From NCBI GenBank assembly GCA_035529715.1, contig DATKWF010000002.1:1-23858 (forward strand): a stretch of DNA of 23,858 bases. Reading direction: 5' to 3'. The stretch comes from DATKWF01 sp035529715. Its GTDB lineage: Bacteria > Chloroflexota > Dehalococcoidia > Dehalococcoidales > RBG-16-60-22. The translations under genes and the position numbers were made by a program. Position 1 is the first letter of the stretch, and each line of letters opens with the position of its first letter. Shown here piece after piece: positions 14,730 through 23,041 of this stretch. Below the pieces are notes generated by a model. It was not told the origin of the DNA and did no database searches. It saw nothing but the letters and a program-made list of their open reading frames with translations.

Positions 14730-15632
14730 ATCCGTTGACTGAACCAGCTCGCTTAAGAACTGGCGCATATTCATGACATAGTCATCGGCGAGGGGGTCAA
14801 TAAACACTACCCTGCCACCTATTGCCCCGGCAATGACCTCGGCGCTTTGTGGATTAAACTGCGGGGAAACGAAGATGACCTTCACATTATGTTCCCTTGC
14901 CTGTTCTATTGAGAGAGCCATTCCTGCCGCCGTTGGCTCCTTCCCCTCTACCTCAATAGGCAACATGGCAAGATTGTATTCTCTGGCAAAATAACCAAAG
15001 GCAGGGTGATAGACCATAAGGGTCCGGCTGGCCATGCCGGACAGGCTACTCCTGATATCCCGGTCAAGCCTGATTAACTCCTGAAGATAGCTATCCCGAT
15101 TCTTTTCATAATAGGCCTTACCGGTCGGGTCAACCTGCACCAGGCCGCGGCAGATATTCTGCACCATGATTTGGGCATTTGGCGGGGACATCCAGATATG
15201 CGGGTCCATTGCTCCATGTTCATCCTCTCCCTCATGCTCACCTGCCGTCTCATGAATCTCTATTCCCTTTGAGCAATCAATCACCAGCATCTCTTTGTTG
15301 ATGGCGAGCAGCTTGTCCATCCAGACCAGTTCAAACTCTATTCCCGAACCCACTTTGGCATACATTTTGGCTCTGGATAGAGCTGTCATCAGACTCGTAG
15401 TGGGCTCGTAGGCATGGGGGCTAGCCCCCGGTGGCACCATGACAATAACTTCTATCTTTTCCCCGCCAACATTCCCTAAAAAATCGGCCAGGGGGAGTAT
15501 GCTGGTGGCAACCACTATCTTCTCATCCACTCCTTCTTTTTGCCCACACGATAAGACAGAAGCTAACATTGCCACAAAAAACAGTGCTACTAAAAGTATT
15601 GAAATGACCCCGGCAAACCCGTTTACCTTCAC
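14727..15632 (-). CDS. ZnuA/TroA-type metal ABC transporter substrate-binding lipoprotein (orphan)
   Basis: This protein captures Zn or Mn outside the membrane and hands it to an ABC importer. The 301-residue product has a hydrophobic signal ending at LSCG, with C29 as the lipidated cysteine. The four family ligands are visible: H73 (PPGASPHAYEP), H145 (DPHIWMSP), H209 (VYHPAFGYF) and D279 (FIDPLADDY). A short His/Asp/Glu loop, GEHEGEDEHG, precedes the second ligand, typical of Zn-binding members and poorer in His than in E. coli ZnuA. The start is GTG 15632, with GGAG about seven bases before it. No permease or ATPase gene is adjacent on either side, which is unusual for the family. Zn versus Mn cannot be settled from sequence alone. 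Confidence 0.92.
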   Translation of the reverse strand: MKVNGFAGVISILLVALFFVAMLASVLSCGQKEGVDEKIVVATSILPLADFLGNVGGEKIEVIVMVPPGASPHAYEPTTSLMTALSRAKMYAKVGSGIEFELVWMDKLLAINKEMLVIDCSKGIEIHETAGEHEGEDEHGAMDPHIWMSPPNAQIMVQNICRGLVQVDPTGKAYYEKNRDSYLQELIRLDRDIRSSLSGMASRTLMVYHPAFGYFAREYNLAMLPIEVEGKEPTAAGMALSIEQAREHNVKVIFVSPQFNPQSAEVIAGAIGGRVVFIDPLADDYVMNMRQFLSELVQSTD

Positions 15633-15704
15633 CAGCTTCTCCGTTAAGGCAACCCTTACGCCTTTCCTGATGATAGCTTCCGAGCTAAATCAGCCCCAGT
15701 TAAC

Positions 15705-15736
15705 CTTATACAAGATTGGCGTTTACTGTCAACAGT
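15705..15736 (-). promoter_or_regulatory. Predicted promoter of the metal-binding lipoprotein gene, with a dyad on the -35 box
   Basis: Minus strand: TTGACA (15732-15727), 16-bp spacer, TATAAG (15710-15705). ACTGT-N2-ACAGT (15725-15736) overlaps the -35 box and may be an operator. The predicted leader is about 65 nt and contains AAGGC-N9-GCCTT (15646-15664) shortly before the ribosome site. No sequence resembling a classical Zur box was seen. Confidence 0.5.
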
Positions 15737-15866
15737 TTGCCTGAGCAAAACAAGTTCGGCGGTCCAGGTACCAAAGCTTTCGTACTGAATAATACGGCAA
15801 TTTTAGCACCTTTATTTCCGCTATATGCCAGTCTTCCCAAAGGCTATATAAATAATTAATATATTT

Positions 15867-15887
15867 TTTAGTAACATTTACACTAAA
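15867..15887 (+). promoter_or_regulatory. AT-rich dyad directly upstream of the -35 box
   Basis: TTTAGT-N9-ACTAAA ends four bases before the TTGACA at 15892. Flanking AATATATT-like sequence on both sides extends the symmetry imperfectly. The position suits an activator site or an UP element. No protein can be named. Confidence 0.4.
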
Positions 15888-15891
15888 TATA

Positions 15892-15920
15892 TTGACAAAG
15901 TACGTAAAATAAAATATAAT
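15892..15920 (+). promoter_or_regulatory. Perfect consensus promoter of the glutamate-synthase-like gene
   Basis: TTGACA (15892-15897), 17-bp spacer, TATAAT (15915-15920), a perfect sigma-70-type promoter. The predicted start is near 15927, giving a leader of about 39 nt. Such a strong promoter usually needs a repressor, and a dyad lies right at the start site. Confidence 0.88.
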
Positions 15921-15926
15921 GGAAAG

Positions 15927-15942
15927 CGGAAGCCATATTCCG
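15927..15942 (+). promoter_or_regulatory. Candidate NrpR operator, CGGAA-N6-TTCCG
   Basis: The dyad contains GGAA (15928-15931), six bases, and TTCC (15938-15941), extended by a C:G pair on each side. GGAA-N6-TTCC is the established operator of the nitrogen repressor NrpR in Methanococcus maripaludis. Here it begins at the predicted transcription start, where a bound repressor would block initiation. An nrpR gene lies about 3.1 kb downstream. I found no second copy on a manual scan of the window. As RNA it could also form a short hairpin. Confidence 0.65.
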
Positions 15943-15965
15943 TATTATTTTAAGGGGGTACTGAA

Positions 15966-17558
15966 ATGAATTTACAGAGGCCCAACTCAAACGAAGCTAC
16001 CAGAACTGCCAATCGTTCTAAAAGCGTTACGCCAATGAGCGGTATCTGCTCCCGCTGCATTGACGGCTGCACTGGAAACTGCGAGATATTCAAGGCAACT
16101 TTCCGCGGTCGCGAGGTAATCTATCCCGGACCTTTCGGCACCATCACTGCTGGAGGTGACAAGGACTATCCGGTTGATTACTCCCACCTTAATATTCAGG
16201 GATATGCCCTGGGAGCAGAAGGACTACCCGCCGGTGTTACCGGCAATCCCGACACTGCCACCTTTCCGGTGGTAAATACCGAGACCGAATATGGCTGGGA
16301 TAAGAAAGTCAGGATGAAGCTGCCTATATTTACCGGCGCCCTTGGTTCCACCGAGATAGCCCGTCGTAACTGGGAACATTTCGCCATTGGTGCCGCCCTC
16401 AGCGGCATTACACTGGTCTGTGGCGAAAACGTTTGCGGCATCGACCCGCAGCTTGAGGTTGATTCCAACGGTAAGGTTATCTCGTCACCGGATATGGACC
16501 GTCGAATTGAGACCTACCGACACTACCACCAGGGATACGGTGAAATCCTGGTGCAGATGAACGTAGAAGATACCAGGCTGGGCGTTGCTGAATACGTCAG
16601 CAAGAAGCACGGCCTGGACACCATTGAATTAAAATGGGGACAGGGTGCCAAATGTATAGGCGGAGAGATAAAGGTTGACAGTCTGGAGCGAGCACTTGAA
16701 CTCCAGAAACGCGGCTACATAGTCACCCCCGACCCCTCAAGCCCAATTAACCAGGCAGCCTTTAAGGATGGCTCCCTCAGGGAATTTGAGCGCCACAGTC
16801 GCCTCGGTTTTGTTGATGAAGAAAGCTTTTACGCTGAAGTCCAGCGCCTGAGAGACCTGGGATTCAAACGCATCACCCTGAAAACGGGCGCCTACAGCCT
16901 GCGCGAGCTGGCTATGGCTATCAAATGGGGCTCAAAAGCCAAAATAGACCTGCTCACCATAGACGGCGCTCCCGGTGGCACCGGCATGAGTCCCTGGCGA
17001 ATGATGGAAGAATGGGGTGTGCCAAGTCTCTACCTGCATGCAGCGGCTTACGAGTTTTGCCAGAAGTTGGCCGATAGAGGCGAGCGAGTACCGGACATAG
17101 CCTTTGCCGGCGGCTTCAGCAGTGAGGACGGGGTATTCAAGGCACTTGCCCTTGGGACACCTTTTACCAAGGCAGTCTGCATGGGGCGGGCGTTGATGAT
17201 CCCGGGCATGGTTGGCAAGAACATACAGCAGTGGTTAAAAGACGGCAAGCTACCCAATACCGTCAGCCAGTTCGGCTCAACGCCGGAAGAGATTTTTATC
17301 AACTACGAAGATGTCAAGAGCATAGTCGGCTGTGACGAGATGAAACACATACCCCTTGGGGCTGTAGGAATTTACAGCTACAGTGAAAAGATAAGGGTCG
17401 GTTTACAGCAAATAATGGCCGGTGCCAGGTGCTTCAGTGTACCGGCAATTACCCGGCACGAGATTATGTCCCTTACCGAGGAATGCGCAGCGGTAACCGG
17501 AATACCCTACCTGATGGATGCCTACCGGGAAGAGGCGATGGCAATTCTGGAGAGTTAA
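15966..17558 (+). CDS. Stand-alone FMN-binding glutamate-synthase-domain protein with N-terminal four-cysteine motif
   Basis: A 530-residue protein related to the FMN (synthase) domain of glutamate synthase, which transfers ammonia to 2-oxoglutarate. Residues about 115-500 form the TIM-barrel domain: LPIFTGALGSTEIARRN, KWGQGAKCIGGEI, LLTIDGAPGGTGMSPW and AFAGGFSSEDG can be read in order. Ahead of it is a Cys-X2-Cys-X3-Cys-X3-Cys motif (C28, C31, C35, C39), a likely Fe-S site. The glutaminase domain is absent, and I do not see the Cys-rich 3Fe-4S loop of classical GltB after the barrel. It may use free ammonia or ammonia from a partner glutaminase, or make another amino-acid product. The start has AAGGGGG six bases upstream. 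It is probably co-transcribed with hisH and hisF. Confidence 0.85.
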   Translation: MNLQRPNSNEATRTANRSKSVTPMSGICSRCIDGCTGNCEIFKATFRGREVIYPGPFGTITAGGDKDYPVDYSHLNIQGYALGAEGLPAGVTGNPDTATFPVVNTETEYGWDKKVRMKLPIFTGALGSTEIARRNWEHFAIGAALSGITLVCGENVCGIDPQLEVDSNGKVISSPDMDRRIETYRHYHQGYGEILVQMNVEDTRLGVAEYVSKKHGLDTIELKWGQGAKCIGGEIKVDSLERALELQKRGYIVTPDPSSPINQAAFKDGSLREFERHSRLGFVDEESFYAEVQRLRDLGFKRITLKTGAYSLRELAMAIKWGSKAKIDLLTIDGAPGGTGMSPWRMMEEWGVPSLYLHAAAYEFCQKLADRGERVPDIAFAGGFSSEDGVFKALALGTPFTKAVCMGRALMIPGMVGKNIQQWLKDGKLPNTVSQFGSTPEEIFINYEDVKSIVGCDEMKHIPLGAVGIYSYSEKIRVGLQQIMAGARCFSVPAITRHEIMSLTEECAAVTGIPYLMDAYREEAMAILES

Positions 17559-17590
17559 ATCCCCGGGCGTAAAGAATAAACGGTAATGGA

Positions 17591-18217
17591 ATGATTACGA
17601 TAATTGATTACGGTGCCGGCAACCTGCGCAGTGTGGCTAATGCTATTACCAGGCTTGGCTACCAGCCAAAGATAACCAGCAGTGTCAACGAACTGCTTGA
17701 GGCTCAGGCGGTTATCCTGCCCGGTGTTGGCGCTGCCGCCGACACTATGGAAAGCCTCAGGGCACTGGGGCTGGCTGACCCTATCCGCCAGGTCATCGCC
17801 GAAGGCCGTCCTTTCTTCGGGGTCTGCATCGGTTTGCAGGTCTTGTTCACCGGCACCGAAGAAGGTGGTGGGCATGAGTGCCTGGGAATCCTTCCCGGGC
17901 GGGTGAAACGACTCCCTCCGGGACTTAAGATTCCGCACATGGGCTGGAACCAGGTAAAGCAAAGGTTTTCTCACCCCATATTTGAGGGCATCCCGGATGA
18001 TGCCAACTTCTACTTCGTTCACAGCTACTACGTGGAACCGGAGGACAAGTCATTAATTGCCGCCGACACTGACTACGGTATGCCTATATGCAGCGTTGTC
18101 GTTAAAGGAAACCTGATAGCGACCCAATTTCACCCGGAAAAGAGCGGGGAGTCCGGGCTGAGAATGTACGATAATTTCATAAAGCTTGCCGGCGACAGGG
18201 GTAAGATAAAATGCTAA
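17591..18217 (+). CDS. hisH: Imidazole glycerol phosphate synthase, glutaminase subunit
   Basis: HisH hydrolyses glutamine and channels the ammonia to HisF for histidine synthesis. The 208-residue class-I amidotransferase has the oxyanion region LPGVGA near residue 43, nucleophile C79 in FFGVCIGLQ, and the catalytic H181 and E183 in [11 protein letters not shown]. The start is 32 bases after the preceding stop, with only a weak ribosome site, consistent with reading from the same transcript. It overlaps hisF by seven bases. No other histidine genes are next to it, so the rest of the pathway must be elsewhere. The product glutamate and the use of glutamine give this gene a nitrogen link with its neighbours. 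Confidence 0.96.
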   Translation: MITIIDYGAGNLRSVANAITRLGYQPKITSSVNELLEAQAVILPGVGAAADTMESLRALGLADPIRQVIAEGRPFFGVCIGLQVLFTGTEEGGGHECLGILPGRVKRLPPGLKIPHMGWNQVKQRFSHPIFEGIPDDANFYFVHSYYVEPEDKSLIAADTDYGMPICSVVVKGNLIATQFHPEKSGESGLRMYDNFIKLAGDRGKIKC

Positions 18218-18978
18218 CCAAGAGGATTATCCCCTGCCTTGATGTGAAAGATGGGCGGGTGGTAAAAGGAACGAGCTTCACCCGACTGCGTGACGCGGGC
18301 GCCCCGGTAGAACTCGCCAGCTTCTATTATAAAGAGGGCGCTGATGAACTGGTCTTTCTGGATATAAGTGCCACCCCTGAGGGGCGTAACACCATGGTGG
18401 ATGTTGTTGAGCGTATCTCCGGGGAAGTGTTTATGCCACTTACCGTAGGTGGCGGGCTGCGCAGCACCGATGACTTACGCCGTATGCTGCGGGCAGGAGC
18501 GGATAAGGTCGCGATAAATACTGCCGCCGTACTCCGACCCCGTCTGATTCAAGAGGGAGCTGATAAGTTTGGAAGTCAGTGCATTGTCATCGCCATTGAT
18601 GCCAAGCGGATAGAGGATAGCCAAGAACCCTGCTGGGAGGTCTACACTCACAGCGGGCAACAGCCTACCGGGATTGATGCTCTCACCTGGGCAAGGCAGT
18701 CGGTAATGCTGGGGGCTGGAGAGCTTTTGCTTACCAGTATAGACGCTGACGGTCACCGAGCCGGGTACGATATTGAACTCACCCGCGCCATCTCCGAAGC
18801 AGTGACTGTACCGGTTATTGCCAGCGGCGGCGCTGGCACTCTGGAGGACCTCTATCAAGCCCTGGTTACCGGCAAAGCAGACGCGGTTCTTGCCGCCAGC
18901 ATCTTTCATTACGGCAGCCATTCCATTCGTGAGACGAAGGAATACCTGATGAAAAAAGGACTACCGATACGCATTTGA
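18211..18978 (+). CDS. hisF: Imidazole glycerol phosphate synthase, cyclase subunit
   Basis: HisF is the TIM-barrel partner of HisH; it uses the ammonia to convert PRFAR into imidazole glycerol phosphate and AICAR. The 255-residue length is exactly typical. The catalytic aspartates are D11 ([15 protein letters not shown]) and D130 (VIAIDAKR). Phosphate-binding segments TVGGGLRS and [12 protein letters not shown] and the [10 protein letters not shown] loop are intact. Its ATG lies within the last codons of hisH, so translation is coupled. It is followed after 80 bases by nrpR, which has its own -10 box. Confidence 0.97.
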   Translation: MLTKRIIPCLDVKDGRVVKGTSFTRLRDAGAPVELASFYYKEGADELVFLDISATPEGRNTMVDVVERISGEVFMPLTVGGGLRSTDDLRRMLRAGADKVAINTAAVLRPRLIQEGADKFGSQCIVIAIDAKRIEDSQEPCWEVYTHSGQQPTGIDALTWARQSVMLGAGELLLTSIDADGHRAGYDIELTRAISEAVTVPVIASGGAGTLEDLYQALVTGKADAVLAASIFHYGSHSIRETKEYLMKKGLPIRI

Positions 18979-19020
18979 GGACGTTAAAGGCACCGCCTTA
19001 TTCCGCTTTCAACAGGTAAG

Positions 19021-19029
19021 TGATATAAT
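19021..19029 (+). promoter_or_regulatory. Predicted extended -10 promoter of nrpR
   Basis: TGA followed by TATAAT (19024-19029) forms an extended -10; no good -35 box is seen 17 bp upstream, which is tolerated for this type. The predicted start near 19036 gives a leader of about 23 nt. No GGAA-N6-TTCC site is present here, so autoregulation through that motif is not supported. Confidence 0.5.
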
Positions 19030-19058
19030 AACGGCAGTTTATATTAAAAGGAGCTCAT

Positions 19059-20054
19059 ATGCTGCAAGGCGCCGGCACCGAGACAGAAAGAAAGGTTATA
19101 TCCATCCTCAAGGTCCTGAGTGAGTCCACCGAGTCACTGGGGTCAATAACCATTGCGCGAGAGCTTGAGCGCCACGGTATTTTTTTAAGCGAAAGAGCCG
19201 TCAGGTACCACCTGAGAATAACTGACGAAAGAGGTTACACTCAGCCGCTGGGTCGTGATGGCAGAATGCTCACCGCACGAGGCCTTGATGAACTCAGGAT
19301 GGCACTGGCACCGGAACAGGTCGGCTTCATCTATGAAAAGCTTGAATTGTTAGCCTTCCAGACCACCTTTGACCCGCACAAGCGGACCGGTCAGCTCCCC
19401 ATCAATACTTCCCTCATTAACAAGGACAAATTCAAAGAAGCGCTGGATGCGATGAGTGATGCCTTCAAAAGCGGATTGTGTGTTAGCGAGCTTGTTGCCA
19501 CCGCCTCCGAAGGAGGAAAACTCGGCTCCGCGGTCGTGCCGGAAGGTAAAATCGGCCTGGCGACGGTCTGCAGCGTGGCCATCAACGGGGTACTGCTAAA
19601 GGCAGGTGTCCCCATTGAATCCAGATTCGGCGGAGTGCTTGAAGTCAGAGATTCAAAACCAAGGCGCTTTACGGCGATAATTAACTATGATGGCACGTCA
19701 CTAGACCCATCTGAACAATACATCCGTGCCCGGATGACGAGCGTCGGTGAAGTGACCAGGACTGGCAATGGCAAGATACTGGCCAATTTCCGTGAAATAC
19801 CAGCAGCCTCCCGGGCAATTGCCCAAGAGGTCATCACTTCACTGAAAGGAGCTGGCATTACCGGAGTCTATGCTCTGGGCAATACCAGCGAGCCAATCTG
19901 TCAGATTGCGATGGGACTGAACCGGGTCGGCATGGTGCTGCTCGGCGGACTGAACCCGGTGGCAGCCGCGGTCGAAGCCGGCGTTGAGATTGATAACATA
20001 GCCGAAAGCGGCATGATTGATTTTCAGCAATTAACCAGTTTCTGGCAGTTATAA
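19059..20054 (+). CDS. nrpR: NrpR-type nitrogen regulator (winged helix plus one NrpR regulatory domain)
   Basis: NrpR is the 2-oxoglutarate-sensing repressor of nitrogen genes in methanogens; homologues occur in a few bacteria. This 331-residue protein has an N-terminal winged helix: RKVISILKVLSES, an IARELERHG helix, and SERAVRYHLRITDERGY as the recognition part (about residues 8-70). Residues from about 100 to the end form a single NrpR regulatory domain (DUF128): TTFDPHKRTGQLPINTS, GKIGLATVCSVAINGVLLKAG, ESRFGGVLEV and LLGGLNPVAAAVEAG. This matches the one-domain NrpRI layout; the Methanococcus protein has two regulatory domains. The ATG has AGGAG six bases upstream. It sits directly after the cluster whose promoter carries the matching operator, which supports the assignment. 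Confidence 0.9.
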   Translation: MLQGAGTETERKVISILKVLSESTESLGSITIARELERHGIFLSERAVRYHLRITDERGYTQPLGRDGRMLTARGLDELRMALAPEQVGFIYEKLELLAFQTTFDPHKRTGQLPINTSLINKDKFKEALDAMSDAFKSGLCVSELVATASEGGKLGSAVVPEGKIGLATVCSVAINGVLLKAGVPIESRFGGVLEVRDSKPRRFTAIINYDGTSLDPSEQYIRARMTSVGEVTRTGNGKILANFREIPAASRAIAQEVITSLKGAGITGVYALGNTSEPICQIAMGLNRVGMVLLGGLNPVAAAVEAGVEIDNIAESGMIDFQQLTSFWQL

Positions 20055-20127
20055 GTCAAACCGGCTACCATTTGTCCCGCCTTCGCAGATAATTTCATTA
20101 CCACTAACGTTCACTTCCCGATTTATT

Positions 20128-20155
20128 TTGACAGGACTTCTCTCCATGTTATACT
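20128..20155 (+). promoter_or_regulatory. Predicted promoter of the UPF0182 gene
   Basis: TTGACA (20128-20133), 16-bp spacer, TATACT (20150-20155) with TG one base before it (extended -10). The predicted start near 20162 gives a leader of about 23 nt. This separates the gene from nrpR upstream. Confidence 0.75.
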
Positions 20156-20184
20156 GTGGGTAATAACAACCGGGGATTGATAAC

Positions 20185-22947
20185 ATGAGCTATTTCAGTA
20201 ACCTGGACAAGCTGTGGGGAGAAAAGACCAACAAATCCCCCGAAAATAAGAAAAGACCTCCCTCTATGCGGCGGTGGGTTATTATCATCGGTATACTGGT
20301 CTTTCTCTTTATCCTTGCCACTATCGGTAAAGGTATTTATACCGAATGGCTCTGGTTCGGCAGTCTGGGATTCAGTAACATCTATACCACCATCCTCACC
20401 ACCAAATTGTGGCTTTTCTTTGCTGGCGCCCTAGCCTTCTTTGCGCTACTGGTTGCCAATCTCTTTCTGGCACGGCGACTATCTCCGGTGAGCACAGATA
20501 ACATTTTAATCAAACAGGCCGTGGTAATAGTGCGCCGCGTTCTGGACACTGGCATACTAGCGGTAACTATTTTTCTCAGCTTTATCTTCGGTCTAATAAC
20601 CTCGGGGCAATGGGAATCTGTCTTGCGTTTTTCTAACGCAACTGGATTCAACGTCACCGAGCCTCTACTCGGTAGAGACGTGGCTTTTTATATTTTCAAC
20701 CTGCCCCTTTATCAGTTCGTACAGGGGTGGCTGATATGGGCTATAGTTATCATCTTGATTTTTACGGCTACTATTTACGGACTTAATATCGGCTTTCGCC
20801 GCGCCGCTCTTACCCCCGGCATCAAATGGCATCTCTCCGCGCTTGGCGCCGCCGTCTTTTTTCTAATCAGCTGGAGCTACCGCCTCAAAATCTTTGACCT
20901 CCTCTACTCTCAACGCGGCATAATATTCGGTGCCGGCTACACCGATGTCCACGCCCAGTGGCTGGCATGGCGGATTCTCATCGTTATTGCCGTTATATCA
21001 GGCATACTGCTACTGATTGGGGTCTTCCGCCGCTGGAGACACTCATTAACCATACCTATAGGACTATGGATAGCCTCTGCCATTATATTTGGCAGCATCT
21101 ATCCAGCAATTGTACAGAGATTCCAGGTAGAACCCAGCGAACTGGCCAGAGAAAGACCGTACATTGAGCGCAACATTCAATTTACCCGACTAGCCTTCGG
21201 GCTTGACCAGATAGAGGAAAAAGACATCCCGGTGGAACTGTCTCCCAGCGGTCAGGATATCGCCCAAAATAGCGCCACGATGAATAACATCAGGTTATGG
21301 GATTATCGTCCCCTTAAGGATACCTATAACCAGATACAGTCGATAAGACTGTACTATGACTTCGCTGACATTGATGTTGACCGCTACCAAATTGATGATA
21401 GTTATCGCCAGGTATTGCTCGGGGCACGAGAACTCTCTCCCGAAAAACTTACCTCCGAAGCCCAGACCTGGGTTAATCGGCGCCTCCAGTTCACCCACGG
21501 CTATGGTGTCGCTCTAAGCCCAACCAACGAGGTCACTAAGGAAGGCTTACCTAATCTATGGGTCAAGGATGTGCCACCTATTGGCATGATTGAAATAGAG
21601 AGACCCGAGATTTACTTCGGGGAAAAGACAAACGATTATGTCATTGTCGGCACCAGAGTCGAGGAATTTGACTACCCCAAGGGGGATACCAATGTATATA
21701 CCAAGCATACCGCTGAGAACGGCATAGAGATAGGTTCTTTTATCCGTAAGCTGGCTTTCGCCTGGCAACTCGGTGATATAAACATTCTCATTAGCGGTGA
21801 AATGACGCCGGAGAGCCAGCTCCTCTATCGTCGTAACATCCAGGAACGAGTACACCATATCGCTCCATTTCTCAGGCTGGACAGTGACCCATATATCGTT
21901 ATTGATGATGGCAAACTGTTCTGGATACAGGACGCATATACCGTCTCCAACCGTTATCCGTATTCCCAGCCCGCCTCAGGAGAAATCAACTACATCCGGA
22001 ACAGCGTTAAGATAGTTACCAACGCCTATGATGGCTCGGTCACTTTCTACCTCATTGACCCTGAAGATGCAATAGCCAGTACCTATGCATCTATCTTTCC
22101 GTCTCTGTTCACTCCGATAGAGGCGATGCCGGAATCGTTGCGGACACACCTGCGCTATCCGCAAAACCTTTTCCAGGTACAGGTCTCGGTTTACCAGACA
22201 TATCACATGCAAGATCCCAGGGTCTTTTACAATAAAGAGGACCTGTGGACAATCCCGGTCGAGACCTATGCCAACACCGAACGACCTGTAGAACCCTACT
22301 ACGTGATAATGAGACTTCCTGACGAAGGGCAAGAGGAATTTGTGCTGATGCTTCCCTTTACCCCCACCCAGAAGGACAATATGATTACCTGGCTGGCAGC
22401 CCGCAGCGACGGTGACAAGTATGGAAAGCTTATTGCCTATAATTTCCCCAAGGACAAGCTAATCTACGGGCCGAGACAGATTGAGGCACGAATTGACCAG
22501 GACCCAACCATCTCCAGTCAGCTTACCCTGTGGGGACAGAAAGGTTCCGAGGTTATCCGTGGTAACCTGCTGGTGATACCTATTGAGAAATCAATTATCT
22601 ATGTGGAGCCCATTTACCTGCAAGCTGAGCGAGGACAGCTACCCGAACTGAAGAGAGTTATTGTTGCCAGCGGAGACCGCATCGTCATGGAGCAGACCCT
22701 TGCCCAGAGCCTGAGTGCCATTTTTGCCGGATTACCAGCTGAAGAACCCACAGTGCCCACTCCCTCCCCCACCCCCGAGGTACCGCTGCCCGCTGAGTTA
22801 GCCGAGCTTGCCGAGCTAGCCCAGAAGCACTATAACCAGGCACAGGAATACCTCATGGCAGGCGACTGGGCAAGCTGGGGTGAGGAACTGGAGAAGATGG
22901 AAGAAGTCCTGAACCAGCTGGTAGAACTGACCACCCCCCAGGAATAA
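20185..22947 (+). CDS. UPF0182 family large membrane protein
   Basis: A 920-residue protein of the UPF0182 (COG1615) family, whose function is not established. After a basic cytoplasmic N-terminus come about seven membrane helices between residues 31 and 320, starting with VIIIGILVFLFILATIGKGIY and including the family stretch YTEWLWFGSLGF. Residues from about 325 to 860 are a large domain, presumably outside, with RPYIERNIQFTRLAFGLD, a VNRRLQFTHGYGVALSP segment, LRYPQNLFQVQ and MVTWLAARSDG-like blocks typical of the family. The last 65 residues are a Pro/Thr linker and a charged helical tail (AELAELAELAQKHYNQAQEY). The length of about 900 fits. It is transcribed alone. Confidence 0.93.
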   Translation: MSYFSNLDKLWGEKTNKSPENKKRPPSMRRWVIIIGILVFLFILATIGKGIYTEWLWFGSLGFSNIYTTILTTKLWLFFAGALAFFALLVANLFLARRLSPVSTDNILIKQAVVIVRRVLDTGILAVTIFLSFIFGLITSGQWESVLRFSNATGFNVTEPLLGRDVAFYIFNLPLYQFVQGWLIWAIVIILIFTATIYGLNIGFRRAALTPGIKWHLSALGAAVFFLISWSYRLKIFDLLYSQRGIIFGAGYTDVHAQWLAWRILIVIAVISGILLLIGVFRRWRHSLTIPIGLWIASAIIFGSIYPAIVQRFQVEPSELARERPYIERNIQFTRLAFGLDQIEEKDIPVELSPSGQDIAQNSATMNNIRLWDYRPLKDTYNQIQSIRLYYDFADIDVDRYQIDDSYRQVLLGARELSPEKLTSEAQTWVNRRLQFTHGYGVALSPTNEVTKEGLPNLWVKDVPPIGMIEIERPEIYFGEKTNDYVIVGTRVEEFDYPKGDTNVYTKHTAENGIEIGSFIRKLAFAWQLGDINILISGEMTPESQLLYRRNIQERVHHIAPFLRLDSDPYIVIDDGKLFWIQDAYTVSNRYPYSQPASGEINYIRNSVKIVTNAYDGSVTFYLIDPEDAIASTYASIFPSLFTPIEAMPESLRTHLRYPQNLFQVQVSVYQTYHMQDPRVFYNKEDLWTIPVETYANTERPVEPYYVIMRLPDEGQEEFVLMLPFTPTQKDNMITWLAARSDGDKYGKLIAYNFPKDKLIYGPRQIEARIDQDPTISSQLTLWGQKGSEVIRGNLLVIPIEKSIIYVEPIYLQAERGQLPELKRVIVASGDRIVMEQTLAQSLSAIFAGLPAEEPTVPTPSPTPEVPLPAELAELAELAQKHYNQAQEYLMAGDWASWGEELEKMEEVLNQLVELTTPQE

Positions 22948-23041
22948 AACAGAGCACTATAAATAACACTCTCAGAATTAACTTCCCCACCCTGAAGCAA
23001 TTCATATACCAGGGGAAAAATTTTACAGGGGATTGCAAAGT

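Larger units (their letters stand above)
15633..15965. other. 333-bp divergent control region
   Basis: No gene is seen in this stretch. Its left part carries the leftward promoter and leader of the metal-binding lipoprotein gene. Its right part, from about 15840, is very AT-rich and carries the rightward promoter, an AT-rich dyad and the NrpR-like operator of the glutamate-synthase-like gene. I see nothing specific between about 15740 and 15840. Confidence 0.6.

Noticed and set aside
15633..15740. Zur- or MntR-type operator before the metal-binding lipoprotein gene
   Set aside because: No TGATAAT-type dyad or other known metal-regulator box was found; only an unrelated ACTGT/ACAGT dyad.
17884..17900. 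Other GGAA...TTCC-like pairs, for example GGAATCCTTCCC in hisH
   Set aside because: The spacing is not six bases and they lie inside coding sequence, so they do not count as NrpR sites.
22983..23023. TTCCCC-N23-GGGGAA after the UPF0182 gene as a terminator
   Set aside because: The loop is long, the stem short and only a four-T run follows a few bases later; too weak to call.
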